Origin: Prevotella herbatica
GTDB lineage: Bacteria; Bacteroidota; Bacteroidia; Bacteroidales; Bacteroidaceae
Assembly: GCF_017347605.1 (NCBI RefSeq)
Contig: NZ_AP024484.1
Span: 1,951,501 to 2,015,500 of the forward strand
DNA length: 64,000 nucleotides
Reading direction: 5' to 3'
Below the pieces are notes generated by a model, which saw only the letters and a program-made list of their open reading frames with translations, was not told the DNA's origin and searched no databases. Numbering within the stretch: position 1 is the first letter of the stretch; each line of letters begins with the position of its first letter. Below are positions 51,663 to 60,039 of this stretch, piece by piece. The position numbers and the translations under genes are program-made.

Positions 51663-53000
51663 ATGATTCGCATTACGAGGAAAACATTTTTACTAACAAC
51701 AATATTCCTTGTCTTGGCACTTTTCGTCAAGGCAGAGAGTGTTTATAACGTAATGTCTTATGGTGCAAAAGGTAATGGTGTTGCCGATGATGCTTCTGCG
51801 ATACAAAGAGCAATCGATAAATGTGAGCAAAGTGGTGGTGGAATAGTTTTGTTCCCATCCAATCATGTTTTTATTTCAGGTCCATTCCAGTTAAAGTCAA
51901 ATGTAGAACTTCATCTTGAGGCAACAGCTACGCTGAAGGCCAATCCTGACGAGACGGTCTATCGTATAAGCGCATTTGGAAAGAATCAAGGTGAGGGCAT
52001 GTTGTGGATATGGGCAAACAATGCCGATAATATTTCTATCACAGGGAAGGGATGTATTCATGGAAACGGAATAAGTTTCATGGGCAAGGAGCTTAATGAT
52101 AGTTATGAATTAAAGCCTGTGACAACTTTTGATCCTCGTCCCCATGTTCTTAGCCTTACAGATGTTCGCAATCTCACTATAAAGGATGTTACAATACGTG
52201 AAGGCGCATATTGGACAGTGCATCTTATAGGATGTGACGGTGCTGTGATTGACGGAATAAACCTACTAAACAACTTGAAAATCCGTAATGGCGACGGAAT
52301 AGATATTGACCATAGTAAGAACATTCGTATTGCCAATTGCCACATTACAAGCGGTGATGATGCTATTTGCCTGAAAAATAGACGTGAGTTTCAGCAATAT
52401 GGTTCCTGTCATGATATCGTGGTTACCAACTGTGTAATGGCAAGTCGCAGCTGCACTGTGAAGATTGGGTCTGAAAATGTGGATTCCATTTACAATGTTA
52501 CTGTTGATAACTGTATAATTAAAGGCAGCAATCGCGGACTTGGCATACAGAATCGTGACGAAGGGACCGTTACGAATGTGATGTTCTCTAATATCATCCT
52601 AGACTGCAAATTGTGGAGTGACGTGTGGTGGGGTAAGGCTGAACCTATCTATGTTACCAGTTATCCACGTGCCAACGGTAACAACAAGGACGCTAACTGG
52701 CGATTTCCAAAGGGACAGACAGAAGGTCGCTCTGGAGAAGTGAGCAATATTTACTTTAATAATATTGTAGCAACATCAGAAAATGGATGTTTTATTGGTG
52801 GAGACACAAAAGACAAGGTGAACAACATTCATTTTAATAATGTAGTACTGAAAAAAACAAGGCAAACCAAATATGACACGGGCATTTATGATAAACGACC
52901 ATGTCGTGGAGATGGCTATATATATAATAATCTGGATGCTGTAGTGACGGAGAACGTTACAACATTGGATACAACAGGCGTGAAAGCCTATGGATTCTAA
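51663..53000 (+). CDS. Secreted family 28 glycoside hydrolase (polygalacturonase-like)
   Basis: A right-handed beta-helix pectinase. The ATG at 51663 gives 445 residues with a signal peptide (KTFLLTTIFLVLALFVKA). The open frame extends 48 residues upstream, but that part has no signal and crosses the promoter. GH28 landmarks: YGAKGNGVADDASAIQRAID at the N-terminus, then NGDGIDIDHSKNIRI and SGDDAICLKNR with the catalytic Asp set. The usual GHG segment reads SRSCTVKIGSE instead, as in rhamnogalacturonan- or exo-type members. Substrate is probably a galacturonic-acid-containing pectin; the exact linkage is open. Confidence 0.88.
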   Translation: MIRITRKTFLLTTIFLVLALFVKAESVYNVMSYGAKGNGVADDASAIQRAIDKCEQSGGGIVLFPSNHVFISGPFQLKSNVELHLEATATLKANPDETVYRISAFGKNQGEGMLWIWANNADNISITGKGCIHGNGISFMGKELNDSYELKPVTTFDPRPHVLSLTDVRNLTIKDVTIREGAYWTVHLIGCDGAVIDGINLLNNLKIRNGDGIDIDHSKNIRIANCHITSGDDAICLKNRREFQQYGSCHDIVVTNCVMASRSCTVKIGSENVDSIYNVTVDNCIIKGSNRGLGIQNRDEGTVTNVMFSNIILDCKLWSDVWWGKAEPIYVTSYPRANGNNKDANWRFPKGQTEGRSGEVSNIYFNNIVATSENGCFIGGDTKDKVNNIHFNNVVLKKTRQTKYDTGIYDKRPCRGDGYIYNNLDAVVTENVTTLDTTGVKAYGF

Positions 53001-53063
53001 TTTTTTTGACGTATCTTAATCTAATCGAAATATAAAATTATGATTGCTGTAATATTACAGTGA

Positions 53064-53071
53064 TACTTTTG
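53064..53071 (+). promoter_or_regulatory. -7 element upstream of susC
   Basis: TACTTTTG matches TAnnTTTG, 38 bases before the ATG. An ATTG 17 bases further upstream is a weak -33 candidate. Confidence 0.45.
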
Positions 53072-53108
53072 CACCTAAAATGATACAATAACTTTTTAAC
53101 AGACAATT

Positions 53109-56108
53109 ATGCGTAGAGTACAAAACCAAATTCGGAGAAACTGTAAGCGAGTCATCGTCTCAGCTTTACTTCTATTTTTAAGTACAATAGCATTTGCACA
53201 AAGTAAAATTACAGGTACCGTAAAGGATGCCAGTGGTGAACCGCTTATCGGTGTAAGTGTTGTTGAAGTCGGAACAACAAACGGAACTGTTACCGACATT
53301 GACGGTAACTATGTGTTGAATGTAAAGCCTGGAGCAAAGCTCAGGGTTTCTTATGTTGGATTTAATCCACAGGAAATAAAAGCTGGCAATAATAGTCAGA
53401 TTATATTAAAAGAAGACAATAAGACTCTTAATGAGGTCGTTGTAGTTGGTTACGGTACAATGCGCCGTAAGGACGTAACAAGTTCTATCACTACAGTTAA
53501 GTCAGAAGATTTGAATGTCGGTGTTTTCTCTGATGCAGCAAGTATGTTGCAGGGAAAAGTAGCCGGTTTGGTTGTAACATCAAGTGCTGACCCTAATGGT
53601 TCTCCTAGTATAACTCTTCGTGGTGCATCATCATTGCGTACAGGAGATGCTATGCAGCCTTATTATGTAATTGATGGTATTCCTGGTGTAGACATCTCTA
53701 TGGTTGCTCCTGATGATATTGAGAGTATTGATGTACTTCGTGATGCTACTGCTACAGCCATTTATGGTTCAAAAGCTGCTAACGGTGTTATTATCATTAC
53801 GACCAAAAGTGGTAAGAATGGTAAAGATAGAACAAACGTAACATATTCTGGCTATGTAGCTTTTGACAATGCATTAAAGACCTTGGATATGGCTACTGCT
53901 GATGATATTCGTAATTATGTAACGGCCAACAAGTTGGATTATGCCTATGATGGTAAATCAAGTACAGACTGGCAAAAGCAAGTCCTTCGCACAGGTGTTA
54001 GCCATAATCATAATTTGTCTATTAACGGAGGTTCAAATAAGACCACTTATATGGCTAGTGTAAACTTTGCTAATCGTGAGGGTGTTGTTGAGGGATCAAG
54101 TATGAATCGTTTGAATTTGCGTTCTTTGATTACAACAAAAGTTCTCAAAGACCGTTTGGAACTGTCTGCAGGTGTAAATAGCCTATACGCAAAGCATAAG
54201 GGTGTAGCCAATGGATGGGATGGTGAGTCTGTCCTTGATGCGATGAACTATTATAATCCAACATTGCCTGTTACAAATACAGATGGAACATGGTCTGAAG
54301 GTTCTGGTTCGCAAAATTATAATCCACTTTCTTTGATTAATGAGGATACTTCTGAGACAATGTATAAACGTATGCAGTTTATTGGCAAGGCAAGTCTTAA
54401 GATTATGGATGGCTTTGTTTGGAATATGAACTATTCTTATGATAATATGCAGAGTACATATAGTTCGTATGATTCTCATAATTCTCAGCTTCCAGGATTG
54501 AAAGATTACAATGGTCGTGCAACTCGTAATACATATTTTAATAATTCACAGACTTTTGAAACTTTTGGAAACTATGATAAGACATTCAATAAGGTTCATA
54601 AGCTATCATTGATGGCTGGTTATTCTTGGGAAGAGAAAAATAATAATGACGGTTTCGGTCTAACTGTTCACAACTTCTTTGATGATAATTTGAAATGGAA
54701 CAATCTGACTTACGCAGGTACTATTGATGGAATGCCTGCTGTTCAAAGTGGAACAAAAGAAACGATTCGTAATATTTCTTTCTATGGTCGTTTAAGTTAT
54801 TCTTATAATAGCAAGTATATGCTACAGGCTACTGTCCGTCGTGATGGTTCTTCTGTATTTGGTAGTGGTCATCAATGGGGAACATTCCCTTCTGTAAGTG
54901 CAGCTTGGAATATTACAGAGGAGTCATTCATGAAAAACCAAAAGGTATTCTCTAACTTAAAACTTCGTGTCGGCTATGGTGTAAGTGGTAATGCACTTGG
55001 ATTTGGCGCTTATTCTGCAGTAAGTACTTATGGTTCATCAGGTTCTTATTTTACATATAATGGAAATAGCTATGTGACACTAGGTGCAACAAAGTTGGCT
55101 AATCCAGATTTGAAATGGGAGACAACTGGTATGTTGAATATTGGTTTAGACTATGCTTTAGCTGGTGGTCGTATCAATGGATCTATTGAATTCTATAATA
55201 AGAAAACAAAAGATTTGATTTGGAATTATCCAGTATCTTCTTTCATTTATCCTTTTGGAACAATTCAGGCTAATGTCGGCGAAATAACAAATAAAGGTGT
55301 TGAATTCTCTTTGAACGCAACAGCAATAAAGACTAAGAATTTCACTTGGAATACAACTCTTAACTTGTCACATAATGTGAACAAGGTAAATAAGTTGTCA
55401 AATGATTATTATCAGACATCTACATTTGCACAGGGTGATCCTCGTGTAGCTGGCGTTTCAGCAAATGGTTATACTCAGCGTATTATGGAAGGGGAACCTC
55501 TTGGTACATTCTATACTTATGAGTTTGCTGGTTATGATGCTAATGGCAAGTCAACATACTATGTTCATGATGAAGCGACAGGCAAGCGTACTGGTGAAGT
55601 AACAAATTCTCCAGCATACAAGGACCGTACTATTACAGGTTGTGCACAGCCTAAGTTGAATCTCGGTTTAAACAATACTTTCAACTATAAGAATTGGAAT
55701 GCTGATATGTTCTTTACCGGTGTATTTGGCAATAAAATATACAATGGTTCACGTGCTCATTACACAGCTCCAGATTTCTTCTCTGGTGGTAAGAATGTAT
55801 TGAAGGAATATGTTACTTCTCGTCCTGTTACAGATAACCTTTCAAATATACCATCTGATCGCTATCTTGAGAATGGAAGTTATCTTCGCTTGCAAAGTCT
55901 TTCACTTGGTTACACATTCCATAAGTTTAATGATTGGATTCAGTCAGCGCAGGTTTATGTAACTTGCAATAACGTGTTTACCATTACAAGTTATAAGGGT
56001 CTTGACCCAGAAGTTAATTTGGGTGGAATTGATCCAGGTGTAGATTATCGTTGGAACAATTATCCTCACACACGTACATTCTTGATTGGTATGAAAGTCA
56101 ATTTCTAA
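53109..56108 (+). CDS. susC: SusC-like TonB-dependent glycan transporter
   Basis: A 999-residue SusC/RagA-type outer-membrane protein: signal peptide (VIVSALLLFLSTIAFAQ), CarboxypepD_reg-like domain (KITGTVKDASGEPLIGVSV), the SusC signature region LNEVVVVGYGTMRRKDVTSSI, the plug (LRGASSLRTGDAMQPYYVIDGIPG, TAIYGSKAANGVIIITTKSG) and a large barrel ending THTRTFLIGMKVNF-like (PHTRTFLIGMKVNF). It imports oligosaccharides made at the surface, with the SusD lipoprotein encoded 18 bases downstream as lid. Confidence 0.96.
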   Translation: MRRVQNQIRRNCKRVIVSALLLFLSTIAFAQSKITGTVKDASGEPLIGVSVVEVGTTNGTVTDIDGNYVLNVKPGAKLRVSYVGFNPQEIKAGNNSQIILKEDNKTLNEVVVVGYGTMRRKDVTSSITTVKSEDLNVGVFSDAASMLQGKVAGLVVTSSADPNGSPSITLRGASSLRTGDAMQPYYVIDGIPGVDISMVAPDDIESIDVLRDATATAIYGSKAANGVIIITTKSGKNGKDRTNVTYSGYVAFDNALKTLDMATADDIRNYVTANKLDYAYDGKSSTDWQKQVLRTGVSHNHNLSINGGSNKTTYMASVNFANREGVVEGSSMNRLNLRSLITTKVLKDRLELSAGVNSLYAKHKGVANGWDGESVLDAMNYYNPTLPVTNTDGTWSEGSGSQNYNPLSLINEDTSETMYKRMQFIGKASLKIMDGFVWNMNYSYDNMQSTYSSYDSHNSQLPGLKDYNGRATRNTYFNNSQTFETFGNYDKTFNKVHKLSLMAGYSWEEKNNNDGFGLTVHNFFDDNLKWNNLTYAGTIDGMPAVQSGTKETIRNISFYGRLSYSYNSKYMLQATVRRDGSSVFGSGHQWGTFPSVSAAWNITEESFMKNQKVFSNLKLRVGYGVSGNALGFGAYSAVSTYGSSGSYFTYNGNSYVTLGATKLANPDLKWETTGMLNIGLDYALAGGRINGSIEFYNKKTKDLIWNYPVSSFIYPFGTIQANVGEITNKGVEFSLNATAIKTKNFTWNTTLNLSHNVNKVNKLSNDYYQTSTFAQGDPRVAGVSANGYTQRIMEGEPLGTFYTYEFAGYDANGKSTYYVHDEATGKRTGEVTNSPAYKDRTITGCAQPKLNLGLNNTFNYKNWNADMFFTGVFGNKIYNGSRAHYTAPDFFSGGKNVLKEYVTSRPVTDNLSNIPSDRYLENGSYLRLQSLSLGYTFHKFNDWIQSAQVYVTCNNVFTITSYKGLDPEVNLGGIDPGVDYRWNNYPHTRTFLIGMKVNF

Positions 56109-56126
56109 TTATAAAGAGAAAATAAT

Positions 56127-57734
56127 ATGAATACAAATATAAAATTATTATTTGCAACTGGCATCCTGACTCTTGCTGTTGGTTGTACTGACTTGGATGT
56201 TCCTGTAGCGTCTCAATATACAACATATCCAAGTAGTGAAATCGCTGTCCAGGGCAAACTGGCCAATATATATTTCAAAATGAGGGATTGCTTTGGCCGT
56301 CGATATATGGAAGCACAGGCTCTTTCAAGTGATGAAGAAACTGCGGTCGCATATAATGGTGGTTGGGTAGATGGTTTTGCCTATGCTCATCCTAGTCTTC
56401 ATGATTACACTTATGAGGATGCAACACTAGACTGGATGAGTGTTCTTGGAGAAGGGACTGTAACTGCAAATGAAGTTATCAATAGTGGTGCTGATGTCAA
56501 ATATGTTGCCCCAGCCCGTGCTATGCGTGCTTTCTTTGAATTTATAATGATGGATTGTTGGGGTGATGCTCCTATCATTGATAAGACCGTAACAGGTATT
56601 GATATTCGTGACCGTCAGCCTCGTGCCGATGTTGCAAGATATATAGAAAAAGAGCTTCTAGCAATAATTCCAGACCTTCCTACAGAAGTGAATGGAGATA
56701 ATTATGGAAAGCCTTCTAAATATATGGCTGAGGCTCTGCTTGCAAAGTTGTATATCAACTGGCCTGTTTATACTGCTGCGTCAGTAGATCAATATGATGC
56801 TGCAACCGCAAAGAATGAGAAATTGGATGACTGTATCAAAATTTGTGATGATATCATTAAATCAGGTAAGTTTAATCTTGGTTCAATGGCTTATCGCTTT
56901 AAATTTGCGCCAAATAACTCAGATTTGAAGGTTGAGGATTTTATTTATGCAATGCCTTATGACACATATACAGCAACAGGTATGCAATATGGTCGTTCAC
57001 ATTCATATAAGGATGTAAAGAGCATGAATCCTAGCTATTATGGCATGAACCTGTCTAATTCTGGTGGTGGTTACATGACTATGACTCCAGAATTCGCAAG
57101 TTTGTTTAATCTACCTGGTGATGAACGCAATAATTGTATCATCGGTGACACGGTTCATGTATACAATCCAACAACACTTTTGCCTACAAGTAAAGTGGCT
57201 CTTGATAAATCAGGTAATCCATTGGTTCTGACAAAGAGTATTACTTTGATAAAGCAAGATGAAACTCTTGATGTAGGTGATAATTTAACAGGATGGCGTC
57301 AAGGCTATCGTCCAATAAAGTTCTTTGTAACTAATGATGATTTTAAGAATGGACGTAACCAGTCTAATGACTTGCCAATATTCCGTTATGCAGACATCTT
57401 GTTGGAAAAGGCTGAAGCTATCACACGTGGTGGAACACCAACAAATGGTGAGACAGCGCAGAGTTTGTTCAATCAGATTCGTTCTTATGTAAAGGCTCCA
57501 ACAATAGATCATAATCCAACCCTCCAGGAAATATATGAAGAGCGTGGACGTGAGTTCTTTGATGAGAATTGGCGCCGTAATGATATGATTCGTTTCGGTC
57601 ATTTTGAAGATGAGTATTTCCCTCATTATAAGGGATTCCCAGGTGCAAACTTTGATAAGACTCACCGTATATTCCCAATTCAAAAGAAAGATTTTGATGT
57701 GAATCCACGATGGAAACAGAACGCAGGTTATTAA
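56127..57734 (+). CDS. susD: SusD-like glycan-binding lipoprotein
   Basis: A 535-residue RagB/SusD protein: lipobox in GILTLAVGC (Cys near residue 20), N-terminal SusD helices (ARAMRAFFEFIMMDCWGDAPII) and the C-terminal SusD signature region (RYADILLEKAEAITRGG, EIYEERGREFFDENWRRNDMIRFG, IFPIQKKDFDVNPRWKQNAGY). It forms the SusCD complex with the preceding protein and binds the incoming oligosaccharide. A terminator follows. Confidence 0.96.
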   Translation: MNTNIKLLFATGILTLAVGCTDLDVPVASQYTTYPSSEIAVQGKLANIYFKMRDCFGRRYMEAQALSSDEETAVAYNGGWVDGFAYAHPSLHDYTYEDATLDWMSVLGEGTVTANEVINSGADVKYVAPARAMRAFFEFIMMDCWGDAPIIDKTVTGIDIRDRQPRADVARYIEKELLAIIPDLPTEVNGDNYGKPSKYMAEALLAKLYINWPVYTAASVDQYDAATAKNEKLDDCIKICDDIIKSGKFNLGSMAYRFKFAPNNSDLKVEDFIYAMPYDTYTATGMQYGRSHSYKDVKSMNPSYYGMNLSNSGGGYMTMTPEFASLFNLPGDERNNCIIGDTVHVYNPTTLLPTSKVALDKSGNPLVLTKSITLIKQDETLDVGDNLTGWRQGYRPIKFFVTNDDFKNGRNQSNDLPIFRYADILLEKAEAITRGGTPTNGETAQSLFNQIRSYVKAPTIDHNPTLQEIYEERGREFFDENWRRNDMIRFGHFEDEYFPHYKGFPGANFDKTHRIFPIQKKDFDVNPRWKQNAGY

Positions 57735-57751
57735 ACCTTACATAAAAGATT

Positions 57752-57790
57752 GATAGGGGTAGAAAAAATCTGCCCCTATTATTTATTTAG
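57752..57790 (+). terminator. Terminator after susD
   Basis: ATAGGGGTAGA pairs with TCTGCCCCTAT (57753-57763 with 57769-57779, one G-T pair), then a T-rich run. It may limit, rather than abolish, expression of the downstream genes. Confidence 0.75.
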
Positions 57791-57813
57791 AAAATACTAT
57801 TAATGCTATATTT

Positions 57814-58551
57814 ATGAAAAAAACTATTATTTATTTATGTGCTGTTTGCGGTTTGCTGTCACTAGCACAACCTATATCTGCTAATGAAATAAATGAAAAC
57901 GCAGATACAACAAACATTATGCTGGTAAAGCAATATGGAAGTTTCATTAAGGATGGACGCCCTGTACAATATTGTGCAGATAAAGGTTTGTTGATTATCG
58001 TTTCTCCAGGAAATGATTATACTAAACCTGTGATTGTTTTGCGCAACAAAACGGGTAAGGCTTTTGATTTTAAACCAGAGGGTATAAGTGTTCATGCTCT
58101 TGCAATGAAAGGCGTGAAGAGTAAGGACACACGTTATCTTACTACTGCGAAATACATTAAGGATGGAGGAAAAAAAGAAAATGTAGAAAGAGATTCTTTG
58201 CCAATCTATTCATATTCAAAATACATAAGTAAAGTACGTAACCAGCAAGCTTGGGGAAATGTACTTGGTGGACTGGCTGATGGTGCTATTGATGCAATGA
58301 CCTATACTCCTCAGTCAACTACTGATAGAATACTGTTGGATCAGAATAATGAACAGCGTTATAAAGAAAACGCTAAGGAAGATGAAGCCCAGATTAAGAA
58401 AATCGTAGACGGTTATTGGAAAGAAAATACGATATTCAATAATACTGAACATTCTGGCTTTATCGCTTTTAAAGGTGTAAAAACTGATAATATTATTTAT
58501 TCAATATCAGTAAATGGTGAGAAGTATGAATTTACATTCTATTTCAACTAA
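57814..58551 (+). CDS. Secreted protein of unknown function in the glycan locus
   Basis: A 245-residue exported protein with a signal peptide (IIYLCAVCGLLSLAQPISA). No known catalytic motif is visible. It has a segment rich in small residues (WGNVLGGLADGAIDAMTY, about residues 148-165) that could insert or pack against a membrane, and a beta-rich C-terminus ending SISVNGEKYEFTFYFN. It stands between susD, after a terminator, and the second GH28 gene, which overlaps its 3' end by 26 bases. A TATATTTA (one mismatch to the -7 consensus) precedes its ATG closely. Candidate surface glycan-binding or assembly protein; unproven. Confidence 0.6.
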   Translation: MKKTIIYLCAVCGLLSLAQPISANEINENADTTNIMLVKQYGSFIKDGRPVQYCADKGLLIIVSPGNDYTKPVIVLRNKTGKAFDFKPEGISVHALAMKGVKSKDTRYLTTAKYIKDGGKKENVERDSLPIYSYSKYISKVRNQQAWGNVLGGLADGAIDAMTYTPQSTTDRILLDQNNEQRYKENAKEDEAQIKKIVDGYWKENTIFNNTEHSGFIAFKGVKTDNIIYSISVNGEKYEFTFYFN

Positions 58552-60031
58552 GGGAATATTGCTATTTTTTATTTGCCTATTCATGGGTGATAATGTATCG
58601 TATGCAATAGTTCTTAATACGACAAAATTAAAGATAGCCAATGACGGCAATACATTATGCACGCTGCAATTGCAGCGTGCAATTGATAGAGTCTGTAATA
58701 ATGGTGGTGGCAGACTAGATGTTACTCCTGGTAAATATCTTACTGGGAGTATAATGCTTAAAAGCGGAGTGGAACTGCATCTCATGAGTGGTGCTGTGAT
58801 TCTAGGCAGTACAAATCCAAAAGACTATTATTCAATTAAAGCCCAACCTATAGCAGACAAGCGCAATGATAATTCAAACATTGCGCTTGTGTTGGCTTAT
58901 AACGCTGAAAATATAAGCGTTACTGGTAATGGTACTATTGATGGTCAGGGATTGATGCTTGCACTGAATATAGACAGCCTTTATCATAAGGGAATGCTGA
59001 AAGATAATAATTATAATGTCAGGCGAATGCGCCCTAGCGAACAGGTACGCCCAAAGCTATTCTATTTCTATAAATCAAATAATGTCACAGTTTCTGATTT
59101 GTGTTTGAAAAATAGTGCGTGCTGGGGATTGTCGTTTGATCTTTGTGTTAATTTGAATCTTAAGAATCTCAATATTACTAATTGTGCATACTGGAATAAT
59201 GACGGTATTGATATTGATGATTGCCAGCATGTTAAGATCGCTGATTGTGATATTAATTCAGCAGACGATGCAATCTGTCTGAAATCTTATCATGCAAATT
59301 CTTCTTGTGTAGATGTTGATGTTCAGCGTTGTAATTTGCGTAGCAGTGCTAGTGGTGTGAAGTTTGGCACAGCTTCTTGGGGAGGTTTTAGTAATATTCA
59401 TGTGGCCGATATAAAGGTCTTTGATACTTTCCGTTCGGCAATAGCTATTGAAAGTGTTGACGGAGGCAGTATTGACAGTGTATGTGTTGAGCGGATTAAT
59501 GCTGTTAATACAGGTAATGCGATCTTTCTCAGACTTGGTCAGCGTGCAGGAAGTAAAAACGGTAGTATGAAAAACATTATTCTTCGTGATATTACTTGCA
59601 CTGTACCTTTTGAAAGACCCGATAAAAATTATGACCTTCGTGGTCCGGAAGTTGATTTTTTCCATAACCCTTTTCCAAGTAGCATTTGCGGAATACCAGG
59701 CAACAAGATACAAAACGTTATGCTTGAGAATATCAATATAGTTTATCCAGGTAGGGCCACAAAGGGAATGGCTTATGTTCCGTTGTGGCGTGCTGATAAG
59801 ATAGACGAGCAGATAATGTCGTATCCAGAATTCTCAATGTTTGGAGAACTTCCTTCATGGGGCTTTTATGTGAGGCATGTTTCAGGGATTACTTTCAGTA
59901 ATGTGAAATTGTCACTTGCTGATAATGATTTCCGTCCAGCATTTGTATTTGAAGATGCTGCCAACGTTACATTGAAAGACGTTACATTTCCAGGAGACAA
60001 AAGCCGCCAAATATATTTCGTTGACAAATAA
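58526..60031 (+). CDS. Second family 28 glycoside hydrolase
   Basis: A 501-residue beta-helix hydrolase from the ATG at 58526, with signal peptide (GILLFFICLFMGDNVSYA). An ATG at 58514 is also in frame. GH28 landmarks are NGGGRLDVTPGKYLTGSI and VELHLMSGAVILGS near the N-terminus, then WNNDGIDIDDCQHVKI and SADDAICLKS with the catalytic Asp residues. The third position reads SASGVKFGTASWGG in place of GHG. It differs clearly from the first GH28 (about 500 residues versus 445), suggesting a different linkage in the same substrate. It overlaps the preceding gene by 26 bases and is followed 8 bases later by GH92. Confidence 0.85.
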   Translation: MNLHSISTKGILLFFICLFMGDNVSYAIVLNTTKLKIANDGNTLCTLQLQRAIDRVCNNGGGRLDVTPGKYLTGSIMLKSGVELHLMSGAVILGSTNPKDYYSIKAQPIADKRNDNSNIALVLAYNAENISVTGNGTIDGQGLMLALNIDSLYHKGMLKDNNYNVRRMRPSEQVRPKLFYFYKSNNVTVSDLCLKNSACWGLSFDLCVNLNLKNLNITNCAYWNNDGIDIDDCQHVKIADCDINSADDAICLKSYHANSSCVDVDVQRCNLRSSASGVKFGTASWGGFSNIHVADIKVFDTFRSAIAIESVDGGSIDSVCVERINAVNTGNAIFLRLGQRAGSKNGSMKNIILRDITCTVPFERPDKNYDLRGPEVDFFHNPFPSSICGIPGNKIQNVMLENINIVYPGRATKGMAYVPLWRADKIDEQIMSYPEFSMFGELPSWGFYVRHVSGITFSNVKLSLADNDFRPAFVFEDAANVTLKDVTFPGDKSRQIYFVDK

Positions 60032-60039
60032 ATTATTTT

